Origin: Phycisphaeraceae bacterium D3-23
GTDB lineage: Bacteria > Planctomycetota > Phycisphaerae > Phycisphaerales > Phycisphaeraceae
Length of the DNA: 64,000 bases
Reading direction: 5' to 3'
NCBI GenBank assembly: GCA_039555135.1
Contig: CP114179.1
Location: 3,472,001 to 3,536,000 of the forward strand
The stretch's first letter is position 1, and each line of letters begins with the position of its first letter. Below the pieces are notes generated by a model. It was not told the DNA's origin. It was given only the letters and a program-made list of their open reading frames with translations, and did no database searches. The translations under genes were made by a program, and so were the position numbers. Shown piece after piece: positions 37,391-46,430 of this stretch.

Positions 37391-40014
37391 GCGTCGTGTT
37401 GACCCGATGCCGCCGGCTGGGGCGTAGCGTTCTGTTTCATTGTGAACAACGTCAGGCCCGCTAGGTCGTGCTCATCGCGCGGTGTAACAAAGCTGACGAC
37501 GTAGCCGATGACAAGGCAGGACGCGATCCCAATCGTCGTATAGAGGTAGCCGCTGACATCGGTGAACTTCCAAACTAAGAACATCGCCACGACGCCGAGC
37601 AGGATGCCGATGAGTGCGCCCATGCCGTTGGCCCGGCGTGTCAGCACACCAAGAATGAACAGCCCGCCCAGTGCGCCCATAAACATGCCGATCACTTTGA
37701 AGTAGAGGTCCATCCGAGCGAAGATGTCGGGGTTCACAAAGATCAGCCCGGCCAATGTGCCCAGCAGCCCCATCGTAAACGTCAGCGCCCGCGCCGCGTT
37801 GAGGTAGCCGCGTTCAGTCTCGCACACATCGAACGGCCGCATAAAGTCGGTGACCACCGTCGTCGCCGTCGAGTTCATGCTCGTCGATACCGTCGACTGT
37901 GCTGCCGCGAAGATCCCCGCGACGATCAGCCCGGCGACCCCAGCGGGAATCTCCGAGGCGATGAACATCGGGAACACCTGGTCATTTTGGATCGTCGGGT
38001 CCAGCTTCGCCGGGTTGCTCTGGTAGAAGGCGTAGAGCCCGGTGCCGATCAGGAAGAACAGCAGCGCCCCGGGGATCGCCATGATGCCGTTGGCCCAGAT
38101 CGACTTCGCCGCGGCCTTCGTGTCCTTCGTCGTCATGTACCGCTGGACGACGGCCTGGTCGGCGGTGTAGCTGCTGAGGTTCTGCCCGAGCCCGCCGATG
38201 ATGATGACCCAGACCGCGAGGGTCGTGAAACTGCTGCCCCCGAAGTCGAGGTGGACGAGCTTGAACTTATCGTTGGCCTGCCCCGCGTCGATGAAGCCGC
38301 CGAAGCCGCCGTCGATCCCCGAGAGGATAAAGATGAAGCAGAGGATTGCGCCGCCCAGCAGCACAAACGTCTGGATCGTGTCGGTCCAGATCACCGCTTC
38401 GATCCCGCCGAGCGTGCAGTAGACCAGGCACAGCCCGCCCATGATGAGCACGGCCGCGGTGGGCGACAGCGGCGTCACGGCCGAGAGCGCGAGCGCCGTC
38501 AGCGCCATGACGATCCCCATCCGCCCGATGTGGAACAGCGTGAACAGCCCGCTGCCGAACAAACGCACGCCGAGGTTGAAGCGTTTGCCGAGGTACTCGT
38601 AGGCGCTGGTCGCGTCGATCCGGCGGAAGAAGGGCATCGCGACGTAGATCGCGATCGGCGCGGTCGCCAGGATCATGAACATGCCCAGGTACAGCACCCA
38701 GTCCGTCGCGAAGACCAGGGCCGGCAGCGCGACGTACGTCAGCGAACTGAGCATCGTCGCGTAGATCGAGCAGGCCGCCGCCCACCACGGGATGTTCTGC
38801 CCGCCGCGGAAGTAGTCGTCGGTGTTCTTGTTCTTGAAGACGAAGAAGACGCCGACGCCGACCATGGCGAGCAAATAGACGATCAGCACGCCCATGTTCA
38901 GTGCGCCGAACGCACGCTCGTGGGGCTTGACCGACACCGACCAGACCTTGGGCGAACGCACGCGGGGCATGACCTCGCCGCTGGGGACCACGATGCGATC
39001 GCCCCACTGCACGGCCGTGGTCGTCACCTGGTTCATCACGCCGTCGGGTAGTTCGCCGGCCTGGGCCCAGGCGTCGGTGATCGTGTGGTAGGTGTAGAGC
39101 GCCTTGGGAAAACCCGGGTGGTCGTACTCGGCGGTCGGGATGCCCGAGTCGATCATCGCGGTCAGCGCGCTGCCGTCGGCGTAGCTGGTGACGAGGACGT
39201 GGGACTGGCCGAAGGCCACGGCGCTGCCGGCCATGAGCGGGACGGGCGAATCCGCGCGACGACGCCAAGTCTGTTGGGCCGGGTCGAACTCCCAGCAGTC
39301 GCTGAGGAACGCGAGGTCGAGCACGCCGCCGGGGTGGTGGTGACGGCCGCCAAACACATAGAGCTTGTCGCCTTGCCCGTCGTGCTGGGCGACGACGAAG
39401 TTGAACGCTCGCACCCCCGCCTCATCGGGCATGTCGGGTAGACGCTCCCATGCCGGGCTGTCGGCCGCGAGGTCCATGGCATAGGCGCGGTTGGTCGCGG
39501 TTTCGATGGATTCGCCATGCTGCCCTCCGACGACGTAGACGGTCGAGCCGATGAGCGCCGCGCCGCCGTAGGCGACGGGCTCGGGGAGCGCCGGCAATTC
39601 GCGGGTCGTGAGTTCGCTGCCGGTCCATTTGAGCGCGAAGACATCGGCGTAGGCCCGGCCCGCGTCGTCCCCGCCGATGCAGACGACTTCGCCTCCGTAC
39701 GACACCGACATGCCGTACGCCAGCGCGCGCGGCAGCGGTCCCGCCTCGACCCAGTCGCCGTCGGGCGTGGGCAGCACGAACACCCGATCGTGCCACACCT
39801 TGTCGTTCTCAAACACCGGCGGCGCGAAGTTCGCCCCGCCCGCAAAGATGAGCGCATCGCCCGACACCCCCGCAAAACCCCCGGCAAAACCCACCTCATC
39901 GGGGACCGCGGGCAGCACGTCCCACGTCGTCTGGGTCTGGGCCCGGGCGGCCGGGGCCCACGCGGCGAGTAGCAATAGGGCAATCGCAAACAGGGCGTGG
40001 GCGGGTTTGGGCAT
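37387..40014 (-). CDS. kelch-mutarotase / Na+:solute symporter fusion (sialic acid uptake)
   Basis: An 875-residue fusion. After a signal peptide, residues 30-365 form a six-bladed kelch propeller related to N-acetylneuraminate mutarotase NanM (repeated GG motifs: VCIGGDDAGR; VYVVGGQHGE; LYVFGGRHHH). Residues 375-860 form a sodium:solute symporter with about 13 helices. Joining mutarotase to carrier would supply the transported anomer directly. Six bases separate it from the lyase gene upstream. Confidence 0.85.
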   Translation of the reverse strand: MPKPAHALFAIALLLLAAWAPAARAQTQTTWDVLPAVPDEVGFAGGFAGVSGDALIFAGGANFAPPVFENDKVWHDRVFVLPTPDGDWVEAGPLPRALAYGMSVSYGGEVVCIGGDDAGRAYADVFALKWTGSELTTRELPALPEPVAYGGAALIGSTVYVVGGQHGESIETATNRAYAMDLAADSPAWERLPDMPDEAGVRAFNFVVAQHDGQGDKLYVFGGRHHHPGGVLDLAFLSDCWEFDPAQQTWRRRADSPVPLMAGSAVAFGQSHVLVTSYADGSALTAMIDSGIPTAEYDHPGFPKALYTYHTITDAWAQAGELPDGVMNQVTTTAVQWGDRIVVPSGEVMPRVRSPKVWSVSVKPHERAFGALNMGVLIVYLLAMVGVGVFFVFKNKNTDDYFRGGQNIPWWAAACSIYATMLSSLTYVALPALVFATDWVLYLGMFMILATAPIAIYVAMPFFRRIDATSAYEYLGKRFNLGVRLFGSGLFTLFHIGRMGIVMALTALALSAVTPLSPTAAVLIMGGLCLVYCTLGGIEAVIWTDTIQTFVLLGGAILCFIFILSGIDGGFGGFIDAGQANDKFKLVHLDFGGSSFTTLAVWVIIIGGLGQNLSSYTADQAVVQRYMTTKDTKAAAKSIWANGIMAIPGALLFFLIGTGLYAFYQSNPAKLDPTIQNDQVFPMFIASEIPAGVAGLIVAGIFAAAQSTVSTSMNSTATTVVTDFMRPFDVCETERGYLNAARALTFTMGLLGTLAGLIFVNPDIFARMDLYFKVIGMFMGALGGLFILGVLTRRANGMGALIGILLGVVAMFLVWKFTDVSGYLYTTIGIASCLVIGYVVSFVTPRDEHDLAGLTLFTMKQNATPQPAASGQHDA

Positions 40015-40020
40015 GGGCGT

Positions 40021-40974
40021 TTACTGCGTGGGGGTCGATTGCAGCCGGCCGTTGTCGGCCGACGCGGCGCGTGAGACGTCGTCAAGCAGGCCGGATTTCT
40101 GGACACGCTCGAACAACTCGGCGCGCTTGGCGTCGGTGATCGGCGGGACGGGCAGGCGCGTCGGGCCGCACTCCACGCCGCACAGGGTCATGAGCGCTTT
40201 GCCCGCCTGCATCACGCCGTACTCCAAGAGCAGCTCGACCAGCGCGACAGATCGCCCGGCCTCACGGCGTGCGCCGTCGTGGTCGCCCGCGCGGTAGCAC
40301 GCGATCATGCTGTTGTAGATCGGGGCCGCGTAGTTGTACGTGCTGCCCACGGCCGACTGCGCGCCGTAGGGCAGCGCGGCGAGGAGGATCTCGTCGACGC
40401 CCCACATAAACTCGAAGCGATCGCCGAAGCGCTGCATGCAGCGGGCGTAGGCGAACAGGTCCGGGTCGGTGAACTTGAACCCCGCGAAGTGCGGCACGTG
40501 CTGGGCGCAGGCCGCGACCTGGTCGTGGGCGGGGACCGAGACCCCCGAGAGCCCGGGGATGTGGTAGACGTAGAACGGGAGCCCATCGCCCGCGGCGGCG
40601 ATCGGCGCGAAGTAGTCCGCGACGGCCTGGGCACTACCCGGCTTGAGGAACGACGGCGCAACGGCCGAGACGGCATCGAAGCCAAGCTTCGCGGCATGCG
40701 CGGACAGCGCGGCGGCGTCCTGCTGGCAGTTGTGCCCGACGTGGGCGATGCGCGCGATCTTCGCGCCCGACTGGCCCCACGCATCGAAGAGCGTTTTGCG
40801 TTCGTCCGTCGTCATCGAGCACCACTCGCCGGTCGTCCCGCCGATGAACGCCCCGACCACGCCGGACCTCACCAGCCAGTCGGCCTGGGGGGCGACCTGG
40901 TCGGGTGCGAGCGAGCCGTCCGCTTGGAACGGGGTGTGCGGTGCGGAGATCAGTCCTTTGATGTCAAGACCCAT
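40021..40974 (-). CDS. nanA: N-acetylneuraminate lyase (DHDPS superfamily)
   Basis: A 317-residue class I aldolase: GGTTGEW (45-51) is the substrate carboxylate loop, Tyr137 (YVYHIPG) the catalytic Tyr and Lys167 (AGFKFTD) the Schiff-base Lys. The H-I-P-x-L-S-G-V stretch after Tyr137 is closer to neuraminate lyases than to dihydrodipicolinate synthases. It would cleave N-acetylneuraminate into ManNAc and pyruvate. It sits between the sialidase and the transporter. Confidence 0.87.
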   Translation of the reverse strand: MGLDIKGLISAPHTPFQADGSLAPDQVAPQADWLVRSGVVGAFIGGTTGEWCSMTTDERKTLFDAWGQSGAKIARIAHVGHNCQQDAAALSAHAAKLGFDAVSAVAPSFLKPGSAQAVADYFAPIAAAGDGLPFYVYHIPGLSGVSVPAHDQVAACAQHVPHFAGFKFTDPDLFAYARCMQRFGDRFEFMWGVDEILLAALPYGAQSAVGSTYNYAAPIYNSMIACYRAGDHDGARREAGRSVALVELLLEYGVMQAGKALMTLCGVECGPTRLPVPPITDAKRAELFERVQKSGLLDDVSRAASADNGRLQSTPTQ

Positions 40975-41038
40975 GGTGATACTCCCAGAGTAGATGCGAG
41001 GAGGGCGCGGGCATCAACAGCCCGGCGATCCGCACAGT

Positions 41039-43132
41039 CTACTCGGTCTTTTCTCCGATCAGCTCCGCCAGCGGGATACGCTGGAACGTCATGTGGGCGC
41101 GGTTGCCTTCGTAGACGATGCCGACGTAGTGCTCGTCGATCATGGTCAAGCACGAATAGCCCGCGCCCCGGCCGTGGTCGAGCAGGACCTGCATGTCCTC
41201 GGGCCAGGTCATCCCGCCGTCGACCGAGGCCTTGATCGTCATCTCCTGACGCGCGGCGGTCGATGCGGGGTTGCTGAACAGCAGCACGCCGGTGTACTCA
41301 CGGCCAAGCTCACGGTCAACATTAATGAGCGACGCCATACACGAGCCCGGCTCGGTCAGCGCGTCGCGCGTCGTCGGGTGCTCTTCCCAGGTCGCGCCCA
41401 TGTCGGTGCTCGTCCGCACGACGCGGCGGTTTTGCCGGTTGTATCGGCAGTTGAGCATGAGCACGCCGTCTTCGAGCTCGACGACCTGCGCTTCGGTGGT
41501 GTCGTCCCACGTGCCGGTACCGATCTCCCAATGCTCGCCCCCATCTCGGCTGTAGATCAGCGTCGAGTGGGGCAGGCCCTGTGCGTCACGGAACTGGGCG
41601 GGAAACACCAGCGCACCGTCGGACATCGTGATCCCCTTGCCCGGCCCTTGCAGCAGCAGCCGCCAACTCGGGTCCTTGATCTGTTCGGTGATGTTGATGG
41701 GGTCAGACCAAGTGAGCCCGTCGTCTTCGCTCTTGACCAGGATGAACTGGCCGGTCTCTTCCGGGGTCATACCCGGGCCCGATCCGTTCCAACCGCGGTT
41801 GCCGTGGGACCAAAGCGCACCGACCCAGATCGTGTTGGTCGCGGTATCGACGAGCACCGCCGGGTCGCCGATGCCGTTGCCACGCAGCCCCGCGCCGTCT
41901 TCATTGCCCATGTCCATGATGATTTTCATGGGCTCCCACGTGCGTCCGCCGTCGGTCGAGCGGGACATGCCCACGTCGATGTCGCCGGGCAGGTCGCCCC
42001 AGCCATGGTTTCGGTTGTCGTAGACGGCGATGAGCGTGCCGTGGTTGGTCGTCGCCATGCCGGGGATGCGGTAGGCACGGATGCCGTCGTCGTGCGCGGT
42101 CCGCATGACGACGCCCAGGCGCTGTGCGCCGTCGGGGTTGACGGTGTCGGGCACGACTTGCTCCCGGCTGTTGTCCAGCCGGACCCACGCGCAGCCCGCA
42201 TCGACGCGGCCGTCGATATCGGCGCTGTCCTTGAGCGTGTACGAGACCCAGAAGTAGTTGACGCCTTCCTGCAGCACCTGCTCGCCTCGGAACGTGAGCT
42301 CCGCGCCGGGCCGCTGCGTCCGGCCAAAGCGTGCTTCCTCCGGAAAGTTCGCGTCGGGGACGTCGTTGCTCAGCGTGCGGTGGGTGCCGGTGTAGTAGAT
42401 TTCCACCGCTTCGACATCACCCAGGTCGGTCGTGCCGGCGGTGTTGATGCGGAGCTGCTGCAGCGTGATGGGTTCGAGCATGCCGACGGTCTCGACGGCG
42501 ATGAGCGCGACCGGGTTGGTGCGGTTGCCGACCAGCGCGGGCGAGACGGGCTGGAGCGTGTTGACGGACTTGATCCGCATGGGGATCAAGTCCCCGATGC
42601 GCAGGTCATCGATCATGACGCCGGAGTTGTCGGGCGTCGTCGCGATGAAGCGCAGCCGGTCGGTCCCTGCGGGCACTGCGAACTGGACGTGGGTATTGAA
42701 CCCGCCGACCGCGACCTCGGCGTCGCCGTTGAACAGCTCGCGCCATCGGCCGTTGATCCGGCCATGCACACGGAACTCGAAGGGCCCACGCGAAGTCCAG
42801 CGCTCGGCCCAGAAGCTGACAACCGAGCCGGGGACTTCTTCGAGCCCGATCGCGAACTCAACGCCACGCTCCGCGCCGCCGAGGATACGCAGCGATTGCC
42901 GGCCGCTCTTCTGGTGGTCGGTGTGGATCGCCGCGTGTCCTGTGGGGGCGCGCCACGTGCCGCCCGCGCCTTCAAGCTCAGTAATCGCGCCGGCCGCGAC
43001 ATCCTCGAAGCCGGTTTCGAGCAGCGTGCCGTCGCCCGGCTCGGGGTCCTGCGCCTGTGCCGAATGCGCGAGCGAGCAGGCCGTCAACGTCCATGTCATC
43101 ACTAAAGCGAGTGTCATCGTACGGTGCAACAC
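41039..43132 (-). CDS. secreted exo-alpha-sialidase (GH33 type)
   Basis: About 697 residues. A signal peptide, then a beta-sandwich region and a BNR-neuraminidase N-terminal domain (about 30-330), then a six-bladed sialidase propeller. The YRIPGMA motif supplies the catalytic-triad Arg and five Asp-boxes are visible (STDGGRTW, EDDGLTW, RDGGEHW, TDMGATW, VDGGMTW). The start is uncertain: GAGGAG is followed by GTG at 43132 and TTG at 43129; ATG at 43117 would shorten the leader, and the frame also extends to 43225. Confidence 0.87.
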   Translation of the reverse strand: MLHRTMTLALVMTWTLTACSLAHSAQAQDPEPGDGTLLETGFEDVAAGAITELEGAGGTWRAPTGHAAIHTDHQKSGRQSLRILGGAERGVEFAIGLEEVPGSVVSFWAERWTSRGPFEFRVHGRINGRWRELFNGDAEVAVGGFNTHVQFAVPAGTDRLRFIATTPDNSGVMIDDLRIGDLIPMRIKSVNTLQPVSPALVGNRTNPVALIAVETVGMLEPITLQQLRINTAGTTDLGDVEAVEIYYTGTHRTLSNDVPDANFPEEARFGRTQRPGAELTFRGEQVLQEGVNYFWVSYTLKDSADIDGRVDAGCAWVRLDNSREQVVPDTVNPDGAQRLGVVMRTAHDDGIRAYRIPGMATTNHGTLIAVYDNRNHGWGDLPGDIDVGMSRSTDGGRTWEPMKIIMDMGNEDGAGLRGNGIGDPAVLVDTATNTIWVGALWSHGNRGWNGSGPGMTPEETGQFILVKSEDDGLTWSDPINITEQIKDPSWRLLLQGPGKGITMSDGALVFPAQFRDAQGLPHSTLIYSRDGGEHWEIGTGTWDDTTEAQVVELEDGVLMLNCRYNRQNRRVVRTSTDMGATWEEHPTTRDALTEPGSCMASLINVDRELGREYTGVLLFSNPASTAARQEMTIKASVDGGMTWPEDMQVLLDHGRGAGYSCLTMIDEHYVGIVYEGNRAHMTFQRIPLAELIGEKTE

Positions 43133-43284
43133 AATACTCCTCGGGACACGGCAACGCAGGTCGGTCGCCACGGAAACGGTTTGGGGTGCAATCGTCGGCC
43201 GGTCCGGGATCGGGTGGGAGGCCATGCAGGCCTTGCAGACCCCCGGCCGGGTTTCCCCGGCCGGTGGTGCGGATCGGTTGCGGA

Positions 43285-44082
43285 TCAGGGCGTCGGGGGC
43301 GTGCGGCCCGAGCGCTCGTACTCGTCGAAGGTCCAGCCGTCTCCGTCGAGATCGCCGACGTTTTCAACGTCGATGATTTCGCCGTGGCCGTCGGCGAAGC
43401 CGGTGACGAAGACGGAGTTGTCCGACCCGCGTCGCAGGTGCCAGCCGCCGATATCGAAGCCGAACGGGACGCCGGTGCTCCACGCGACGACCAACGCATC
43501 GTGCTCGGCGACGGAGACCATGCGGGTGGGGTTGACGATCTTGTCGAACGACATCCCGCCCTCGCCGTTATTGAGGTTGGGGTCGGTGAGGTCATGGAGC
43601 CCGGCGTGCATCGCCAGTGGGTAGGAGGTCCCAAAGTCGTCGTAGTAGGAGATGTTGCCGCCGCCGTTGTTGTTGTGCCCATCGTCGGCGGGGCAGTTTG
43701 AGATCGCCAGTTCGGAGAGCTCGGACATCTTCCCGCCCGACCCGGAGAGGTAGGGGTTCAGTGGCCGGACGTCCGCGCCCCAGTCGCCGCGGCGGACGCT
43801 GCCGCCCTTGCCGTGTGTGAGGTACAGGCTGGTGCCCGTCCCGGTTCCGGCCGAGTTCTCAACGCGCCTTGAAGGCAGGATGGACTTGTGGTCGGTCTCA
43901 TACGCGGCCAGCGCGAGGGCGTGGTTCTTGACGTTGCTCTGGCACTGGCTTTGACGAGCGGCTTCACGCGCCGCGCCCAACGCGGGCAGGAGGATCGCGA
44001 TGAGCAGCGCGATGATGGAGATCACCACGAGCAGCTCGATGAGGGTGAAGGCGCGGCGGGAAGAAGTGGAGGATTGTTTCAT
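43285..44082 (-). CDS. prepilin-type protein of the planctomycete DUF1559-like group
   Basis: A 265-residue protein with [22 protein letters not shown] at the N terminus (Glu at +5). This group is expanded in planctomycetes, where most members are single genes of unknown role. Its body has a C-terminal G-x-H-G-E-I type end and an EF-like acidic stretch ([14 protein letters not shown]). It is co-oriented with the sialidase gene but a structural role is only inferred. Confidence 0.8.
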   Translation of the reverse strand: MKQSSTSSRRAFTLIELLVVISIIALLIAILLPALGAAREAARQSQCQSNVKNHALALAAYETDHKSILPSRRVENSAGTGTGTSLYLTHGKGGSVRRGDWGADVRPLNPYLSGSGGKMSELSELAISNCPADDGHNNNGGGNISYYDDFGTSYPLAMHAGLHDLTDPNLNNGEGGMSFDKIVNPTRMVSVAEHDALVVAWSTGVPFGFDIGGWHLRRGSDNSVFVTGFADGHGEIIDVENVGDLDGDGWTFDEYERSGRTPPTP

Positions 44083-44182
44083 GGCATGGACTCACGCACG
44101 GGGGAGGGGATGAGATGTCGGGTGATCGTGGCTTGAAAAGCGCCGCCTGCGGTAAGGCGGGCGACGCCGAAGGAGGTTGCCC

Positions 44183-44782
44183 TTACGCGCGACGGCGGCG
44201 CAGCAACGCCAGGCTGCCCAGGCCGATCAGCGCGAGCGAGCCGGGCTCGGGGACGGTCGTGCGGACCTGCATCGCGGTGTCGAAGGCATCGCCGAAGACC
44301 TGCCCACCAGCGCTGAACAGCGTGCCGTCCGAGATGGCCGTCGCGTTGGTCAGGCCCATGCGTGCACCATCGACGGCGTTGCCGCCGGCGTCGACATACT
44401 GGAAGCCGTAGACCGTGTTGTCCGCCAGCGTGACGCCGGAGAAATTGAAGGCGGTCGTTGTCGCGCCGCCGACTACGACGGAATCGAATTGCGAGGTGCC
44501 GAGTACCGCGCCGGGGTCCCACGTGCCGTGGTCGCCGTCGGTATCGACAAACAAGGCCAGTGCGTAGTCGAGCACCGCACCCGATGCCTGGCCTTGGGGC
44601 CCTTCGATCACGATCGTGGCGAGGTTGGTCTCGGCACCCAGCGAGCCGGTGGTGAACGTCTGCCCGGCGTCTGCCGAGAGGTTCGCCTGGTTGTTGGCCG
44701 GAAGCGTGTCAACGATCACCGCGCCCGAGGCGAAGCCGGTGAGTGCGACCGCAGGCAAGAGAGCCATCATCTGAAACTTCAT
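44183..44782 (-). CDS. PEP-CTERM exported protein (choice-of-anchor type)
   Basis: A 199-residue protein: signal peptide ending near FASGA, a beta-sandwich body with QANLSADAGQTF and GVTLADNTVYGF typical of choice-of-anchor R-like domains, and a PEP-CTERM tail (VPEPGSLALIGLGSLALLRRRRA). Exosortase would cut at PEP. Function unknown. The frame also allows ATG at 44788. Confidence 0.8.
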   Translation of the reverse strand: MKFQMMALLPAVALTGFASGAVIVDTLPANNQANLSADAGQTFTTGSLGAETNLATIVIEGPQGQASGAVLDYALALFVDTDGDHGTWDPGAVLGTSQFDSVVVGGATTTAFNFSGVTLADNTVYGFQYVDAGGNAVDGARMGLTNATAISDGTLFSAGGQVFGDAFDTAMQVRTTVPEPGSLALIGLGSLALLRRRRA

Positions 44783-44821
44783 CGTCAATCCTCCATAAAT
44801 GGGAGTTTCAAGTCTCCTCGC

Positions 44822-44874
44822 GCCGTCAACACTGACGGCTGTCCGAGGTCTGTCCTGCCCAGGTACGCCTGGGC
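44822..44874. other. two tandem perfect hairpins upstream of the PEP-CTERM gene
   Basis: GCCGTCA/TGACGGC (44822-44839, loop ACAC) and GCCCAGG/CCTGGGC (44857-44874, loop TACG). They lie in the leader of the PEP-CTERM gene and after the regulator stop. The T-run lies before, not after, the hairpins on the minus strand, so a simple Rho-independent terminator is not clear; a leader RNA role is possible. Confidence 0.4.
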
Positions 44875-44917
44875 GAAAACGTAAAAAACGATCGGTGGTC
44901 CGGGCCTCCGCCAGGAC

Positions 44918-46057
44918 TCAGTCGGCCCTCCGGGGATCCTGCAGCCCTTGGCTGGGCGAATCGATGGCCTTCATCGGGATCCGTTCGCGTAGCTCCGAAG
45001 GCGGCCGGCCCTCGGCGATCGCACGCAAGACGTGGCCGACCTTGTTGACCTGCTCGTACCCTTCGAGGCCGGGGATGATCGACACGCTCGACGCCGGGTC
45101 CGCCATCGGGCCCGACTGGATCGCGATGACCAGGATGTCGACGCCCGGCTCAAGCCCGCGGTCCCGGATGCCGCGGATGGCGGCCTCGGCATGGAACCGG
45201 CTGCGGCAGACCAACGCGGAGGGATGCGGCGCTTGCGCGAGCAGCACCGCGACATCGTGCTCGATCACTTCGGCCTCTTCGGGCGAGCTGACGATGCTGA
45301 CACGGTCGACGCCGACGCCCGCCTCGCCCAGCACCTTGGCGAACCCCTCCATCAGCAGGTTGTCGCCGCGACGCCAGTGGTTGCGCATGATCAAGGCGAA
45401 GTGCTGATGGCCTTGCTGCAGAGCGACCTTGGCCGCGAGTCGGCCGGCCTGTTCCTGGTCGGGGTCGATCGAGTACAGCCGCTTCACATCCGGATAGGTC
45501 GAGCCGAAGGCGATCGCAGGGACGCCGCTGTCCTGTGCGGCGATCTGCGTCTCGCGCGAACTGCGAATCAGAACGACCCCTTCGCGCCGGTCGGGCTCGG
45601 CCTTGAGTTGATCGAGAAGCTTGAGCGCGTAGTCGGTGGTGCCTGCGTCGGCGATGTGGTGGAGCTGGACCGACACACCGGGGATCGCGCGGGTCAGTTC
45701 CTCGACAAACGTGTTGCCGGGTATGACGTTGGCGCGGTAGTAGTCCATCGGGATCAGGACGTGGACGACATCCAACGCAGCACGCTTGGCGGTCACCTCG
45801 CCGCCGCCTTCCGCTTCGACCGAGAAGCGCGGGCCGATGAACGTCCCCGCGCGGCGCTTACGGATCAGCACCTGCCGGTCGGCCAAGAGCTTGAGTGCAT
45901 CATTGATGAGCGACTTGCCCACGCGGAAGTTGCTGCGCGCCTCCTCGGCGGTGAGGTAGCGGTCGCCCGAGACGAGCCCGCGGTCGCGGATGTCGGTGAC
46001 GACCTGCTGAGCCATCGCCTCGGCGGAGGGACTGATTCTGGCCTGATTGATGGACAT
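44918..46057 (-). CDS. GntR-type wHTH / LacI-type ligand-binding transcription regulator
   Basis: A 379-residue protein. The N-terminal 80 residues are a GntR winged helix-turn-helix (AEEARSNFRVGKSLINDALKLLADRQVLI), followed by a periplasmic-binding-protein-like domain (about 95-375: DVVHVLIPMDYYRANV; QDSGVPAIAFGST; ALVCRSRFHAEAAIRG), as in AraR-type regulators. Such proteins respond to sugars. It lies upstream of the sialic-acid locus on the same strand, so may control it. ATG at 46057 is chosen over 46093 because the leader then starts at SINQARIS. Confidence 0.75.
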   Translation of the reverse strand: MSINQARISPSAEAMAQQVVTDIRDRGLVSGDRYLTAEEARSNFRVGKSLINDALKLLADRQVLIRKRRAGTFIGPRFSVEAEGGGEVTAKRAALDVVHVLIPMDYYRANVIPGNTFVEELTRAIPGVSVQLHHIADAGTTDYALKLLDQLKAEPDRREGVVLIRSSRETQIAAQDSGVPAIAFGSTYPDVKRLYSIDPDQEQAGRLAAKVALQQGHQHFALIMRNHWRRGDNLLMEGFAKVLGEAGVGVDRVSIVSSPEEAEVIEHDVAVLLAQAPHPSALVCRSRFHAEAAIRGIRDRGLEPGVDILVIAIQSGPMADPASSVSIIPGLEGYEQVNKVGHVLRAIAEGRPPSELRERIPMKAIDSPSQGLQDPRRAD

Positions 46058-46079
46058 GCGGGCAATGTTATCGCCGCAA

Positions 46080-46136
46080 AGGTCTTTATGCAACCTTTAT
46101 AACGTAAATATAAAAATAAAATCCCATAAAGGACCT
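46080..46136. promoter_or_regulatory. AT-rich regulatory region with inverted repeats upstream of the GntR-type gene
   Basis: AGGTCTTTATG (46080-46090) and CATAAAGGACCT (46125-46136) are inverted copies with one extra base; an inner pair CCTTTAT (46094-46100)/ATAAAGG (46126-46132) is perfect. The stretch is strongly AT-rich compared with flanks. It is a plausible operator for autoregulation by the GntR-type regulator. Confidence 0.5.
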
Positions 46137-46430
46137 ATATGCGTGCTGTGTCCCTGGACTGAGGCATTTTGCCAAGAAACAATAAGCCAGGCCGGTTTTA
46201 GGGGCTTTCAAGTGCTGCTGGGGGTAAACCAAGGGGCCCAAGAACGTAAGTGCCGTATTCCAAGTGTGTTGTCTGGAATGGGTGATTAGGACTTATCGGT
46301 GACCTTGAGTCCTATTGGGCCGCAGCTTCGGTGTAGATGCCTGGTGAGCCCGCTTCGTGGATACGAGATCGGCTATGGGGCCGGGGCATGTACCACCCTT
46401 GTGATGGGTCGCTGTTGGGCGTCGGTCCGT
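46137..46430. other. intergenic region with no recognised gene
   Basis: Between the regulatory region of the GntR-type gene and the stop of the dioxygenase gene. I see no convincing coding frame, RNA or repeat here. Confidence 0.4.

Noticed and set aside
40994-43105. A 703-residue plus frame
   Set aside because: Antisense to the sialidase gene with five Asp-boxes; shadow of high GC.
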